A stretch of DNA of 21,303 nt from a virus, in the IMG/VR virus record IMGVR_UViG_3300030388_000387, positions 4,846 to 26,148 of that record; one strand, written 5' to 3'. Positions 7,322 to 15,198 of this stretch are shown one piece after another; position 1 is the stretch's first letter, and each line of letters starts with the position of its first letter. Made by a program: the position numbers and the translations under genes. The notes under the pieces were generated by a model, which was given only the letters and a program-made list of their open reading frames with translations, was not told the origin of the DNA and did not search any database.

Positions 7322-8568
7322 GGAAAAACCACATTCCCTTCGACCTTGATGTAACCAGAATCTTCCATAGCCCGGATAGTTTGTTCTAACTCTCCAGGAT
7401 TAGGAACCTTACGTAGCAATTCTCTTTTAAATAACTTCATAAGCATATGGCTTCTGCCGTTATTAAATAGTGTACCATTCAACCATGTTACCATGTCATG
7501 TGCAATGCGACCTGTTCTGCCCATACCAAAACCTTCTAAAGCTTTAGGCATTTGTTTCTCAGCCGCAAACATTAATTCTTTTGTGAACTCCCAGTCTTCT
7601 AACATAATCTTACGAGTGCTTCTGCGTGATGCTGATACTGCGATAGCAATCTTAATGAAGTGAGATACTCTACGTTGCACATACTCTGATAGATGATTAT
7701 CTGTAGGCTCTGGCGGTATGCCTGCCTTGATGTCTTCATCCACAATCTTGAACGCATCCTCATCAAAAGTCATTGGCCCGTACATCTTAGCTATGTCAGC
7801 TAAGTCTTCACGTAAATTGTTTACTGTATTGTCACTAACTCTTTCTTGTATAAGCGACTGTGGTATTCTATCACCATCATAATAGATAGGGAGTATACGA
7901 GATAACAACCCTTGGGATCGTGCATCTTCTGGCAGGTTGTCTACAAACTGTTCTGGTGTAGCACAGGCTAGCCAATTAAGGCACGGCCCTTTGATTAAAT
8001 ATTCACCAGAGGTTTTAGTCTTGTGACTGTACTCAGCTTTAGAGTCCCACATATCTGTCATAAACATTTGTAAATATCTTTCGTGCCTGCCCATAAAGGT
8101 ACCAAACTCTGACGTTATTAAAGTAACTGATGAGTCATAGAACTCTTCCATGATAGGAGAAGACAAACGTAGATCTAGTCTGGTAATCCTAGTCATGTCT
8201 ACTGCCAATTTCTCTGGCGTGATTCTATCTTGTACTGAGTACAATGGATAGTTACGTAAGCCATACTGATCTAATCCAGAGTTAAAGTTCTGATCATCTT
8301 CAGTAGTACCCACTGGTGTAGTTAGTTTACTAAATACTTTTGTGAATGGTAAGATTAAACTTACTGATTTGTTTCGCCCAGGAGGGGCAATCAATACCAC
8401 AAATAAATTGGCTCGTATATCATAGTTAGCCATTGGGTACCATACTCTTCTGCCTAATGCTCCAGCTACTGCACTGAGTGCACTCCACTGTGCAAAAGGT
8501 TTAGGTATCGGACTACCCTTGATAGCATCTGCTGATGCCTGTACAAAGTCTGCATAATTTCTACTCAT
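7303..8568 (-). CDS. Phage replicative helicase/primase-like ATPase (DUF3987-type)
   Basis: A 421-residue protein with a Walker A-like loop at about residues 60-68 (IAPPGRNKS) preceded by the segment FAQWSALSAVAGALGRRVWY, a pattern I associate with DUF3987-type proteins found beside phage polymerases. It has no visible primase zinc finger. The C-terminal 70 residues look like a winged-helix domain (LMKLFKRELLRKVPNPGELEQ). It starts at 8568 inside the last codons of the polymerase gene (ATGAGTAG overlap), which indicates tight co-translation with it. The likely role is unwinding or loading at the replication fork. Confidence is good for a P-loop replication ATPase and lower for the exact family. 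Confidence 0.65.
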   Translation of the reverse strand: MSRNYADFVQASADAIKGSPIPKPFAQWSALSAVAGALGRRVWYPMANYDIRANLFVVLIAPPGRNKSVSLILPFTKVFSKLTTPVGTTEDDQNFNSGLDQYGLRNYPLYSVQDRITPEKLAVDMTRITRLDLRLSSPIMEEFYDSSVTLITSEFGTFMGRHERYLQMFMTDMWDSKAEYSHKTKTSGEYLIKGPCLNWLACATPEQFVDNLPEDARSQGLLSRILPIYYDGDRIPQSLIQERVSDNTVNNLREDLADIAKMYGPMTFDEDAFKIVDEDIKAGIPPEPTDNHLSEYVQRRVSHFIKIAIAVSASRRSTRKIMLEDWEFTKELMFAAEKQMPKALEGFGMGRTGRIAHDMVTWLNGTLFNNGRSHMLMKLFKRELLRKVPNPGELEQTIRAMEDSGYIKVEGNVVFPCRKDV

Positions 8569-10105
8569 TTGGTTTCCATTTCTTCATGTTCTTCCAATCG
8601 AGACCTGTCTCACAATCAGAAGGTATTATCATTTCTCTATCGCCTACCTGCATAGGATTCTTCATGCGTGCTAGTATCTTAGGTATAACCTCAGCTTCTT
8701 TGCCAATAGGAAACTGCCCTAAGATTGCATCATGTACCTGTCCTAATACTTCTACGCCATCATCTTTTAATTCATCCCACACACGGTACAGTCCTATGTT
8801 TAATAGATCACCAATGGTGGATTGAGGTACATATGCAATAGCTTTCCTTAAGGTAGTAGCTTCATCCAGTCTACCCCAGAATTGTCTGCGTCTACCGAGT
8901 GGAGTTGTTAGTGTACCCTCTAGTTGTAACTGCTTCGCAGTCGCATCATGCCACTTACGTATGCCTGGAAATGCCCCCTGTATTCTGACTAAGGAAGATG
9001 GGCCAGTCCCTAAAATCGTGCCCCCATCAATTAGCTCGTGGAATCCACCTTCCTTGTCTTGTTTGTGCCATCTCTCCAGTGATGACAACGCAATCACTCC
9101 ACCGTAGTAAAGTAATTGAAACCTCGTTGCGTGTGATAGCTTAATCTTTAAGTGCCTACCTAAAGATGTAGCCGATAGACCATAGTTAGTACCATGACCT
9201 GCTCGCTTACACATGTCCCTGTAACTGAAGTGTCCTATGTATGGACGATCAGCAAGCTCTCTGTTCTGTGCAAGATCAGAAGACCAACCCATATTAGGCC
9301 ATACCATTTTAACTACTTGGGTATGTAAGTCTTCCCCTTCACACGCATTAATGTATCCCTGATCTCCAGCAACATACGCTGATACTCTAGACTCTGCTTG
9401 TTCCAAGTCAGCGTAGAAGAGTACGTTACCTTCATCGGGTACAAATATTTCTCGCATATCTTTTGTAATGTTCTGCAGGTTAGTACCTGTGCCCCAAGGA
9501 CTTTCAGAACTTGACCATCTGCCAGTCTCAGTACCTGCTACTTTAAATGAAGTACGAAGTCTACCATCAGAATCTCTCTCACAATTGAGTATGTTTAATT
9601 GTTTATCTATGTCACGCAAAGCTATGATAGAATTACAGAATGGCCTAGCCCGTGGGTACTCTCTCCGTAAATGTTCTAGTGCTTCTTTGTCAGTCGATAC
9701 TTTTTGTTTACCTTTAGCATAGGCTATAACTTGTGGTAAGTTAAGCCATTCATATAAGAAACTCTTAAGCTGTAGAGGACTGTTGTGATTAAGATCTTTA
9801 TCCCATACTGCATTAGCAAATAGATTCAACATGCGTTCTACCTTGACTCGGTTCTTGATAAGGGGGGCACGGAGTAATCCTGCCTTCATCTCATCAACCT
9901 TCAGTCCACGCAACATCATACTAAGTGCTGGCTTGAGGCTATCTAATTCAAACTTATACGTCTGCTTAGTAGTCTCGTCTAATTCTTTTGATAGCTTCGA
10001 CCATATCTCACTGGTGAGTGAGCAGTCTAGTCCGCAATATACCCAAAGAGTTTGTTCCTTACTTAACTCTTGAGCCGCTATCTCCGTGTTCTTTATTATT
10101 TTCAT
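8561..10105 (-). CDS. Family A DNA polymerase, polymerase half (separate polypeptide)
   Basis: A 514-residue protein that starts inside the exonuclease domain. Residues 23-27 (YCGLD, followed by CSLT) are the Exo III motif; the polymerase follows with motif A (YADLEQAESR, Asp233), motif B (Arg296, Lys300, Tyr308-Gly309 in CKRAGHGTNYG) and motif C (QVHDA, His458-Asp459). Exo I and Exo II are missing and lie on the gene at 10654-11757. The residue aligned with E. coli Phe762 is His304. Two ATGs are adjacent; AGGAG is seven bases before ATG 10105 and four before 10108, so 10105 is preferred, giving 514 residues. A longer in-frame ATG at 10129 lies upstream of the ribosome-binding site. It copies phage DNA, presumably as a complex with the other half. 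Confidence 0.92.
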   Translation of the reverse strand: MKIIKNTEIAAQELSKEQTLWVYCGLDCSLTSEIWSKLSKELDETTKQTYKFELDSLKPALSMMLRGLKVDEMKAGLLRAPLIKNRVKVERMLNLFANAVWDKDLNHNSPLQLKSFLYEWLNLPQVIAYAKGKQKVSTDKEALEHLRREYPRARPFCNSIIALRDIDKQLNILNCERDSDGRLRTSFKVAGTETGRWSSSESPWGTGTNLQNITKDMREIFVPDEGNVLFYADLEQAESRVSAYVAGDQGYINACEGEDLHTQVVKMVWPNMGWSSDLAQNRELADRPYIGHFSYRDMCKRAGHGTNYGLSATSLGRHLKIKLSHATRFQLLYYGGVIALSSLERWHKQDKEGGFHELIDGGTILGTGPSSLVRIQGAFPGIRKWHDATAKQLQLEGTLTTPLGRRRQFWGRLDEATTLRKAIAYVPQSTIGDLLNIGLYRVWDELKDDGVEVLGQVHDAILGQFPIGKEAEVIPKILARMKNPMQVGDREMIIPSDCETGLDWKNMKKWKPNE

Positions 10106-10379
10106 CATCCCTCTCCTGTGTGATTTCAATAAGTTTATTTATAAACCATTTGGCTTTCTCTAAATCTTGTATTGGTTTTTCTTTGTGCTCATATCTCCAT
10201 AGATATTTAAAAGCACTGCCTTGTAAGTAGTATTTAAATCCTTCACCTTGACTAGCTTGGATAGCATCAATACATCCGATGCCTCCCTTGTTATAATGTG
10301 ATGGATAGTTTACTGGATCATTGTCTTCTAATTCTTTTACTTTCTTAAAGAACTCAGTCATTTGTTTTACGTTTGTCAT
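10059..10379 (-). CDS. DUF3310-family small protein
   Basis: A 106-residue protein with the DUF3310 signature: DPVNYPSHYNKGGIGCIDAI near residues 20-39, then FKYYLQGSAFKYLWRY (about 48-63) and DLEKAKWFINKLIE. Members are common in phages and are sometimes labelled nucleotide kinase without proof, so no enzymatic activity is assigned. GAGGG is six bases before ATG 10379. The gene sits between the two halves of the DNA polymerase and overlaps both neighbours: 26 bases with the gene before and 47 bases with the polymerase half. Confidence 0.8.
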   Translation of the reverse strand: MTNVKQMTEFFKKVKELEDNDPVNYPSHYNKGGIGCIDAIQASQGEGFKYYLQGSAFKYLWRYEHKEKPIQDLEKAKWFINKLIEITQERDDENNKEHGDSGSRVK

Positions 10380-10647
10380 TTGCTACCCTCATTATATAAA
10401 AAAATTCTTGCTTGGATTTCTTAGGATCTAACATAGCAAAGTCACATATCAAATCAAAGTCTTCATCATTATTAAACAACCAATCAATGGCATCTTCTTT
10501 AAACTTTATATACTCCTTATCCTTACCTCGGTATGCAATGTCCTGCATAGCTTGATCTAATACGGAACGCCATAATACAATCTCATTCTCAATAGGAATG
10601 TACTCTTCCTCTATCGGCTTGGCCGCAAAGTATTGGGGACGTTTCAT
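10354..10647 (-). CDS. Hypothetical 97-residue protein within the split polymerase locus
   Basis: An acidic 97-residue protein. The central part (DAIDWLFNNDEDFDLICDFAMLDP) resembles small phage proteins with a W-L-x(n)-D-F-x(2)-[VI]-C-x(2)-A-x-L-D-P pattern that I have seen in other phages but cannot name. AGGA lies about nine bases before ATG 10647. It begins six bases after the stop of the exonuclease half and overlaps the DUF3310 gene by 26 bases, so it is part of the same operon. Confidence 0.65.
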   Translation of the reverse strand: MKRPQYFAAKPIEEEYIPIENEIVLWRSVLDQAMQDIAYRGKDKEYIKFKEDAIDWLFNNDEDFDLICDFAMLDPKKSKQEFFYIMRVANDKRKTND

Positions 10648-10653
10648 AAAGTT

Positions 10654-11757
10654 TTATTCCTGTGTTTTAGCGTTCTTAGAAAAACTTGTAAGGTTCTTCC
10701 ATGCCCCCTCGTTAGTATAGATAGAACCCAAGAAGCCTAATCCCTTTTCCATTTCTGGCTGGAGAGAATGTTGTGCATGCATGGTATCATGTATGATTCC
10801 TGCTACTTCTATTCCGTACTTATGGTTAAGCCAAGACACATCATACGTTTGGTTCTGTGCTACCTTGACTAGTGTCTCGTCTTCTAGTAATTCTTTTACT
10901 GCTGCCCATACTGCTAGCTCAGTAGTGTAGTCATAAAAAGTTAGAGACTTCTTGGTGATGTCCCTGAATGGTACGACCATTGAACGTTCTGGTGATGGTG
11001 CAAATCCTATGCAAGTAATCTCACCACTTGCTGTCTCGATGTCAAATGACAACGGATTGTCTTCACTGTTTTCTTCTTTACATTCTTTGAAGAACTGCAA
11101 GACTTCTTGGTATGTTGGTTCAATGTATATCTCTCTCTCTGTATTTATAATATCTGTAGTAGTAGATTCTCTTGCTGCTTTCTTTAGATCACTAACTACT
11201 GTAGGTCTAAACGCATAGTTCTTTATAACTGCAAACGGACTATAAGTTGGCATGACTTTGAAAGGTCTGCGTAGTCTGCTTGTGTTTGAATAAGTAAGTG
11301 CACCTCTGTATGAGCCGACCTTATCTATGTTAGTTACAGACCAGAAAGATAAACCACCCATAGTAATTATAATGTTAGGGTTGAAGTCATTGATCTCTTT
11401 GTATAATCTTTCAAGGTCTTGTTCATAGTCTTGCTTTAAAAATCCGTATTGGGAAGGAGAATAGTTTGACTTCCACTCCCCTTCTTTCTTGATAGCCTTG
11501 TACTCGTTCCGCTTGTGAAAGAAGAACTGAGCATTTTCTTGTGCTGGCTTTAATTGGAATGCATGAGTGAGCATTACGGTCTGTGCATCTATACCTGCGA
11601 GTGTGCACATGGGATTCAATACCTGTTGTATGCCTCCTGTATTTATTTTGTTAAGTCTAGATTCGGTAGTCGTAGGATATTCTAAAACTATGCAAATAGA
11701 ATTCCCAGAATCTGGAACCTGTGACTCAACCCGCTTATGTACTGCATACTCACTCAT
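10654..11757 (-). CDS. UDG-like domain fused to N-terminal part of PolA 3'-5' exonuclease
   Basis: A 367-residue protein with two parts. Residues about 20-200 look like a uracil-DNA-glycosylase-superfamily domain: CIVLEYPTT start, TGGIQQVL, NPNIIITMGG (127-136), a YRGAL loop (150-154) and VMPTYSPFAVIKN (168-180). The catalytic acidic block of family-4 enzymes is not obvious, so it may be non-catalytic. Residues about 205-367 are the proofreading exonuclease core with Exo I (FDIET, Asp239/Glu241) and Exo II (NQTYD, Asp306), then HDTMHAQH and GLGFLGSIYTNEGAW, where a normal PolA would continue to Exo III. The protein instead stops 14 residues later. Exo III is on the gene at 8561-10105. A UDG-like N-terminus on phage PolA is known, for example in SPO1-type phages. 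No clear ribosome-binding site is seen at 11757. Confidence 0.8.
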   Translation of the reverse strand: MSEYAVHKRVESQVPDSGNSICIVLEYPTTTESRLNKINTGGIQQVLNPMCTLAGIDAQTVMLTHAFQLKPAQENAQFFFHKRNEYKAIKKEGEWKSNYSPSQYGFLKQDYEQDLERLYKEINDFNPNIIITMGGLSFWSVTNIDKVGSYRGALTYSNTSRLRRPFKVMPTYSPFAVIKNYAFRPTVVSDLKKAARESTTTDIINTEREIYIEPTYQEVLQFFKECKEENSEDNPLSFDIETASGEITCIGFAPSPERSMVVPFRDITKKSLTFYDYTTELAVWAAVKELLEDETLVKVAQNQTYDVSWLNHKYGIEVAGIIHDTMHAQHSLQPEMEKGLGFLGSIYTNEGAWKNLTSFSKNAKTQE

Positions 11758-11768
11758 ACTATCACAAA

Positions 11769-12212
11769 CTACTTATTAATAATCTTTTTAATAGAAGCTT
11801 GTAATATGTCTTTGTTCTTTCCAACCATCTCGTGCTTTACAACACCCGAGAAAGACTGACCAATTGATTGCTCAAGTAGCTCACCAAAAGATTGTTCCTC
11901 ATCCATCTCGAGAGAATCAGTTAAGAAACTCTTTAGTGACATGGCTGGGTTCTTTTGTTTCATGGCATTAGGCGTAGCCCAATACTCCAGTCTTGTTGGT
12001 TCTGCATTAGCTATGTCAGCCTCATCCAAATCTGATTGGATAACTCCTGTAGCTTTTACATTTATCTTCACTAACGGAGTTTGGTTTTCACCTACTCTGT
12101 CTGATCGATAACTAGTAATTACAAAATCGTAACTACCTTCTGGTAAAGTAACCGTTTGTGGTACTTCGTTTGGTGACATGCTTAAAAAGTCATGTACGTC
12201 TGATCCTGTCAT
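11769..12212 (-). CDS. SSB-like / DUF669-type single-strand DNA-binding protein
   Basis: A 147-residue acidic protein with beta-rich organisation: a strand-like start (TVTLPEGSYDFVITSY), LVKINVKATGVIQ, then an acidic loop and a C-terminal strand plus basic tail (KIINK). The pattern fits the DUF669 / phage SSB-like proteins that occur beside Sak4-type ATPases. The likely role is coating single-stranded DNA for replication and annealing. GGAGG lies eight bases before ATG 12212. It is 12 bp downstream of the Sak4-like gene, in the same operon. Confidence 0.55.
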   Translation of the reverse strand: MTGSDVHDFLSMSPNEVPQTVTLPEGSYDFVITSYRSDRVGENQTPLVKINVKATGVIQSDLDEADIANAEPTRLEYWATPNAMKQKNPAMSLKSFLTDSLEMDEEQSFGELLEQSIGQSFSGVVKHEMVGKNKDILQASIKKIINK

Positions 12213-12224
12213 GGTATATACCTC

Positions 12225-13019
12225 CTATTTTGACATTGGTTTTGACAACTTCTTCTTCGCATTCCCTTGAATTGCATCAAACAATTTAGCAAGATCAAGC
12301 TCTGTGTTAGGTTCTAATATATCTAACGCAGGAACTTTGAGATCCATTCTATGATCTGATACAGTTCGAAGCGAACGTTCTGTGCCTTTGCTTGAACTCT
12401 TAGTGTCCACTCTACAAACACAGTTAAAGTATCGGCCCAATTTTGTAGATAGCTTTGAGCCCACACTAGTTGGATATGATTTACTCACACCCAAATCCCC
12501 TTCCATGTACTGCATGTGTGTTGTCACCACCACATTACACGGAACTTCTGAACCAGTTATATATTGTATGAGGTGTTGCACATCACGTGCCGCTGTTCCC
12601 CACTCTGGTTGAGATGGTTGTTCTGTTGGTTTCTTATTATTAAATACTAATGCACTACGTAATGCTGACTCACCCATAAGAGTAAGACTGTCGATTACAA
12701 GTACATCATCTTTAGTCCAAGTCTTGACTGAACCAAAGTCTTCATCTCCATCTTTCCAATTAGCAATTAAGTTTGCTCCCTTACGGAAAGCTTCTGCCTT
12801 ACCTATTGGATCTTTAAGAGTTACGTATGATACACGATCAACTCCCTCTGGAGTTAGTAGGTCTGTCAATATAGATAGACCATCATCGTAATCAAGTATA
12901 CGAAGATTCCTTCCTGCGTTAGCTAAAGAAGCTAGTGCTGCAGTCTTACCAGATCCGCTGTCGCCTACCAGTAATAGTTTAGTTACATCTGCTGATGTGT
13001 GTTCTTTAATACTTGCCAT
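12225..13019 (-). CDS. Sak4-like RecA-fold ATPase (AAA_24 type)
   Basis: A 264-residue P-loop ATPase. Walker A is GDSGSGKT (19-26), followed by LRILDYDDG, and Walker B is DVLVIDSL (about 104-111); a later PCNVVVTTH strand matches the sensor region. Short phage RecA-fold proteins of this kind (Sak4) promote strand annealing in recombination. The start is set at ATG 13019, with AGGAG at six bases; the earlier in-frame ATG at 13040 overlaps the TATAAT box of the promoter and cannot be on the message. It heads the replication operon, with the SSB-like gene next. Confidence 0.8.
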   Translation of the reverse strand: MASIKEHTSADVTKLLLVGDSGSGKTAALASLANAGRNLRILDYDDGLSILTDLLTPEGVDRVSYVTLKDPIGKAEAFRKGANLIANWKDGDEDFGSVKTWTKDDVLVIDSLTLMGESALRSALVFNNKKPTEQPSQPEWGTAARDVQHLIQYITGSEVPCNVVVTTHMQYMEGDLGVSKSYPTSVGSKLSTKLGRYFNCVCRVDTKSSSKGTERSLRTVSDHRMDLKVPALDILEPNTELDLAKLFDAIQGNAKKKLSKPMSK

Positions 13020-13038
13020 GTTGTTCTCCTGTGTTTGC

Positions 13039-13067
13039 ATTATACTAAATTAATTTGAATCCGTCAA
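13039..13067 (-). promoter_or_regulatory. Sigma70-type promoter of the replication operon
   Basis: TTGACG (13067-13062), a 17-nt spacer and TATAAT (13044-13039). Initiation would be near 13032, leaving a leader of only about 13 nt that still contains the AGGAG of the ATPase gene. This promoter fixes the ATPase start at 13019. Confidence 0.8.
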
Positions 13068-13075
13068 TACTTTTT

Positions 13076-13153
13076 TTATGTTAATGCTAAATAAATAATA
13101 CCTAGCATTATAGTCATGCTGACTACCACAAAAAATCTCATTTCGTTGTTCAT
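13076..13153 (-). CDS. 25-residue membrane peptide
   Basis: ATG 13153 has AAGG seven bases upstream. The product begins MNNEMRFF and is then one hydrophobic helix of about 18 residues rich in Val/Ile/Met/Leu. It occupies most of the gap between the 72-residue gene and the replication promoter. It resembles the 24-residue peptide at 19004-19078 in size, MNN start and topology. Function unknown; a small inner-membrane effector is one possibility. Confidence 0.5.
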   Translation of the reverse strand: MNNEMRFFVVVSMTIMLGIIYLALT

Positions 13154-13157
13154 AGTT

Positions 13158-13376
13158 CTACCTTTCTTGTTGCCATGAACCATCTGTGTTGTAACCACTC
13201 GGTAGTTCATTAGTCTTTTTAAATTTTTTTATTGTTTTACTTATGTGATAACCTTCTTCATTCTTCATACCCATAAATGTATTTAGATGTTCGTTGTCTG
13301 GATCTAACTTAAATAGTTCTATCGATAGATAGTCTATAATTTTATGATCCATTGGTGTCTTTAAAAACTTGCCCAT
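13158..13376 (-). CDS. Hypothetical 72-residue protein
   Basis: A soluble, mildly basic protein with a helical central part (DYLSIELFKLDPD) and a Lys-rich segment (SKTIKKFKKTNE); not recognised. GGAG lies eight bases before ATG 13376 and the start overlaps the stop of the Fe-S nuclease gene as TAATG, so translation is probably coupled. It ends just before the 25-residue membrane peptide gene. Confidence 0.65.
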   Translation of the reverse strand: MGKFLKTPMDHKIIDYLSIELFKLDPDNEHLNTFMGMKNEEGYHISKTIKKFKKTNELPSGYNTDGSWQQER

Positions 13377-14365
13377 TATTCTAACTCCACTTCTATTTGT
13401 AGTTCATCGGTTGGAAATTCAACCACGTTATCTTCTTTCCTTAAGTCTTTGTGTACTTCTCGGTTGAAGTCTGCCTCAACTATAGTTGCTCGGCGTGATG
13501 GTGCTTCATTACATATGTCTCGGTACTTACAGCCACCATAGTTTGCACAAGCAGTGAAGTCAGCAGGATAATAAATATCCTTAGCATACATGTTAGATAG
13601 ATCTATCTTGTGCATAGAATCTACATACCATTCTTCTATGACCTCATCATTAACTTTAAATACTGCACGTTCAAAGCGTGTAAAGTTTGCCCCAGTCTGT
13701 GCCGCCTCTACTATGAAGCCAACAACAGGCAGTTTTAATATGTGTCTTGCCGCCCATAGGTACGCATACACTTGATTGTTAGGGGTGAAGTTTGCAAAGT
13801 AATAACTAGACAGAGCAGTCTTAGTGGTCTTGGTATCCACCACATAGAGTTCACCATGTAACTCAACCACCTTATCTATACGACCGGACAATCTCTCACC
13901 AGTGTTAGCAAAGGGTACTTCAAATCTCTGCTCAAGTGCAGGCTCTCCATCAGGCATGGTGGCTATCTTAATTGTATCCTCCCAAAACTCTTCTGCTCGC
14001 CAGACAATAGCACGTAGAGCTGACTCAAGTCCACGAGCCTTGTCTTCAGTACGTAATAGTTCTTCACCAAACTCTAACAGCACCACCTTGATGGCGTGTT
14101 GTACTGACTCATCTTTTGACTTGCCTTCAAATCTGCCACGATCTATCTCTTCAAAGCCAACATGAACTGCTGACCCAAAGCCAGTAGCTGATGAGTATTG
14201 CTTAGACTTATAGCCTAATAAGTTTTGATAGTTGTAGTAGCGGGGGCATGATGAGAATGCCGTTAAGCTAGAGGTATCCCATACCATTTGTTTAGCCGTG
14301 CCGTTACTTTGCCACACATATTTAGGGAAGTGTGGTGCTTCTATGTATCCCATTCCGCTGTCCAT
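13376..14365 (-). CDS. Cas4/RecB-type PD-(D/E)XK exonuclease with Fe-S cysteines
   Basis: A 329-residue protein of the PDDEXK_1 family. It begins with a DTSSLTAFSSCPRYY segment (Cys40), then GSAVHVGFE (about 64-72) and the nuclease core: Glu145, Asp164 in GRIDKV, Asp177 and Lys179 in VDTKT, and the QVYAY helix (198-202). Three more cysteines, Cys273, Cys279 and Cys285 (CANYGGCKYRDIC), complete the four-Cys iron-sulphur pattern of Cas4 and AddB-like nucleases. It is likely to resect DNA ends for recombination with the Sak4-like ATPase and SSB-like protein downstream. AAGGAG is six bases before ATG 14365. It follows the oxygenase gene by three bases. Confidence 0.88.
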   Translation of the reverse strand: MDSGMGYIEAPHFPKYVWQSNGTAKQMVWDTSSLTAFSSCPRYYNYQNLLGYKSKQYSSATGFGSAVHVGFEEIDRGRFEGKSKDESVQHAIKVVLLEFGEELLRTEDKARGLESALRAIVWRAEEFWEDTIKIATMPDGEPALEQRFEVPFANTGERLSGRIDKVVELHGELYVVDTKTTKTALSSYYFANFTPNNQVYAYLWAARHILKLPVVGFIVEAAQTGANFTRFERAVFKVNDEVIEEWYVDSMHKIDLSNMYAKDIYYPADFTACANYGGCKYRDICNEAPSRRATIVEADFNREVHKDLRKEDNVVEFPTDELQIEVELE

Positions 14366-14368
14366 ATA

Positions 14369-15112
14369 TTACTCCTTGTACATTTTATTTATAATAGATT
14401 CTTTGTCTGCATTATCTTTGTGCCAAGCACATAGGTTTGCCGCAATAGTTCTGCGTTCACCATCACCCTTGAAAGGATAGACCATATGTTGTAGCCAAAT
14501 AGGAAAGATGTATAGCTTACCTACCTCTGGTTTAATAGTGCAAGTGGTTGGTGGTTTTAACATTGGGTTATCTAACGAAGATGTCTGCCCATAGTTAAAA
14601 GCAATGAAGCCATCTGAATTACCAGACGCACCAAATAGATTATAGCTACCATCATTCGGACTGTTCTGTTTAGTTATCTGCTCGGGTACTTTAGTCCAAG
14701 TAGTTACTGCTAGTCCAGTGATGGCAGGTACACTATGATCATGGATCGGATTGTAATCTCCTGCATAACTATGCACTGACCACATCTCATCTACCCCTAC
14801 CTCCATCTTGTCTGGAAACAATTTACTTGATCCAATTCTATTTACAAAATGTTTAATGTATTCTTTACCAAGTTGATTGATAGTCTGCGTAAAGTGTATA
14901 ACCTTTTCATGTTCAGCATTCATAGTCAACTGTTGACCATGTTGTATCTGTCCCACTAAATTGCTTGAGTGATCTTTCCTATTCTTTGCAACCATGAGAT
15001 CATCAAGATAAGCATTAAGATTATCTACCATTGACATAGGTATCTCAGCTTCCATAAGTATTACTTGAGGAAGTTCGTGCATCTTTAATTTTATCTCATG
15101 TTGCTGTTCCAT
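14369..15112 (-). CDS. 2OG-Fe(II) oxygenase superfamily protein
   Basis: A 247-residue protein with the C-terminal double-stranded beta-helix of a 2-oxoglutarate/Fe(II) oxygenase: NPIHDH (121-126) supplies the first iron ligands, ITGLAVTTW follows as in PF13759-like proteins, YIFPIWLQHMVYPF gives His209, and Arg220/Arg221 (GERR) would bind 2-oxoglutarate, with AANL at the end. The N-terminal 100 residues are helical. Such enzymes hydroxylate proteins, nucleobases or small molecules; the substrate is unknown. The start at 15112 overlaps the stop of the 28-residue gene (TAATG). Confidence 0.8.
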   Translation of the reverse strand: MEQQHEIKLKMHELPQVILMEAEIPMSMVDNLNAYLDDLMVAKNRKDHSSNLVGQIQHGQQLTMNAEHEKVIHFTQTINQLGKEYIKHFVNRIGSSKLFPDKMEVGVDEMWSVHSYAGDYNPIHDHSVPAITGLAVTTWTKVPEQITKQNSPNDGSYNLFGASGNSDGFIAFNYGQTSSLDNPMLKPPTTCTIKPEVGKLYIFPIWLQHMVYPFKGDGERRTIAANLCAWHKDNADKESIINKMYKE

Positions 15113-15198
15113 TATCTTGTCCCGTATAGTTTAGTCCATGACCAACTGCTTAGTTTGCCAGAGTACCTGTTAATTAATACTAATAGTCTGTGCTTCAT
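15112..15198 (-). CDS. 28-residue basic peptide
   Basis: ATG 15198 (or 15201, one residue longer) overlaps the stop of the 77-residue gene, and its own stop overlaps the start of the oxygenase as TAATG. AGGA lies six bases upstream. The product is basic and Trp/Ser-rich (MKHRLLVLINRYSGKL, then SSWSWTKLYGTR). Overlaps at both ends support translation. I cannot name a family. Confidence 0.55.
   Translation of the reverse strand: MKHRLLVLINRYSGKLSSWSWTKLYGTR

Noticed and set aside
10105-10654. Intron or intein as the cause of the split polymerase
   Set aside because: The interval is filled by two complete genes with their own ribosome-binding sites and shows no intein or homing-endonuclease motifs or intron core seen by eye.
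12382-12612. Open frame on the + strand opposite the Sak4-like ATPase, and similar + strand frames opposite most genes
   Set aside because: They lie antisense to well-supported genes, lack ribosome-binding sites and have no recognisable protein features.
13020-13040. Upstream in-frame ATG of the ATPase gene
   Set aside because: It overlaps the -10 box and lies before the ribosome-binding site, so it would not be on the transcript.
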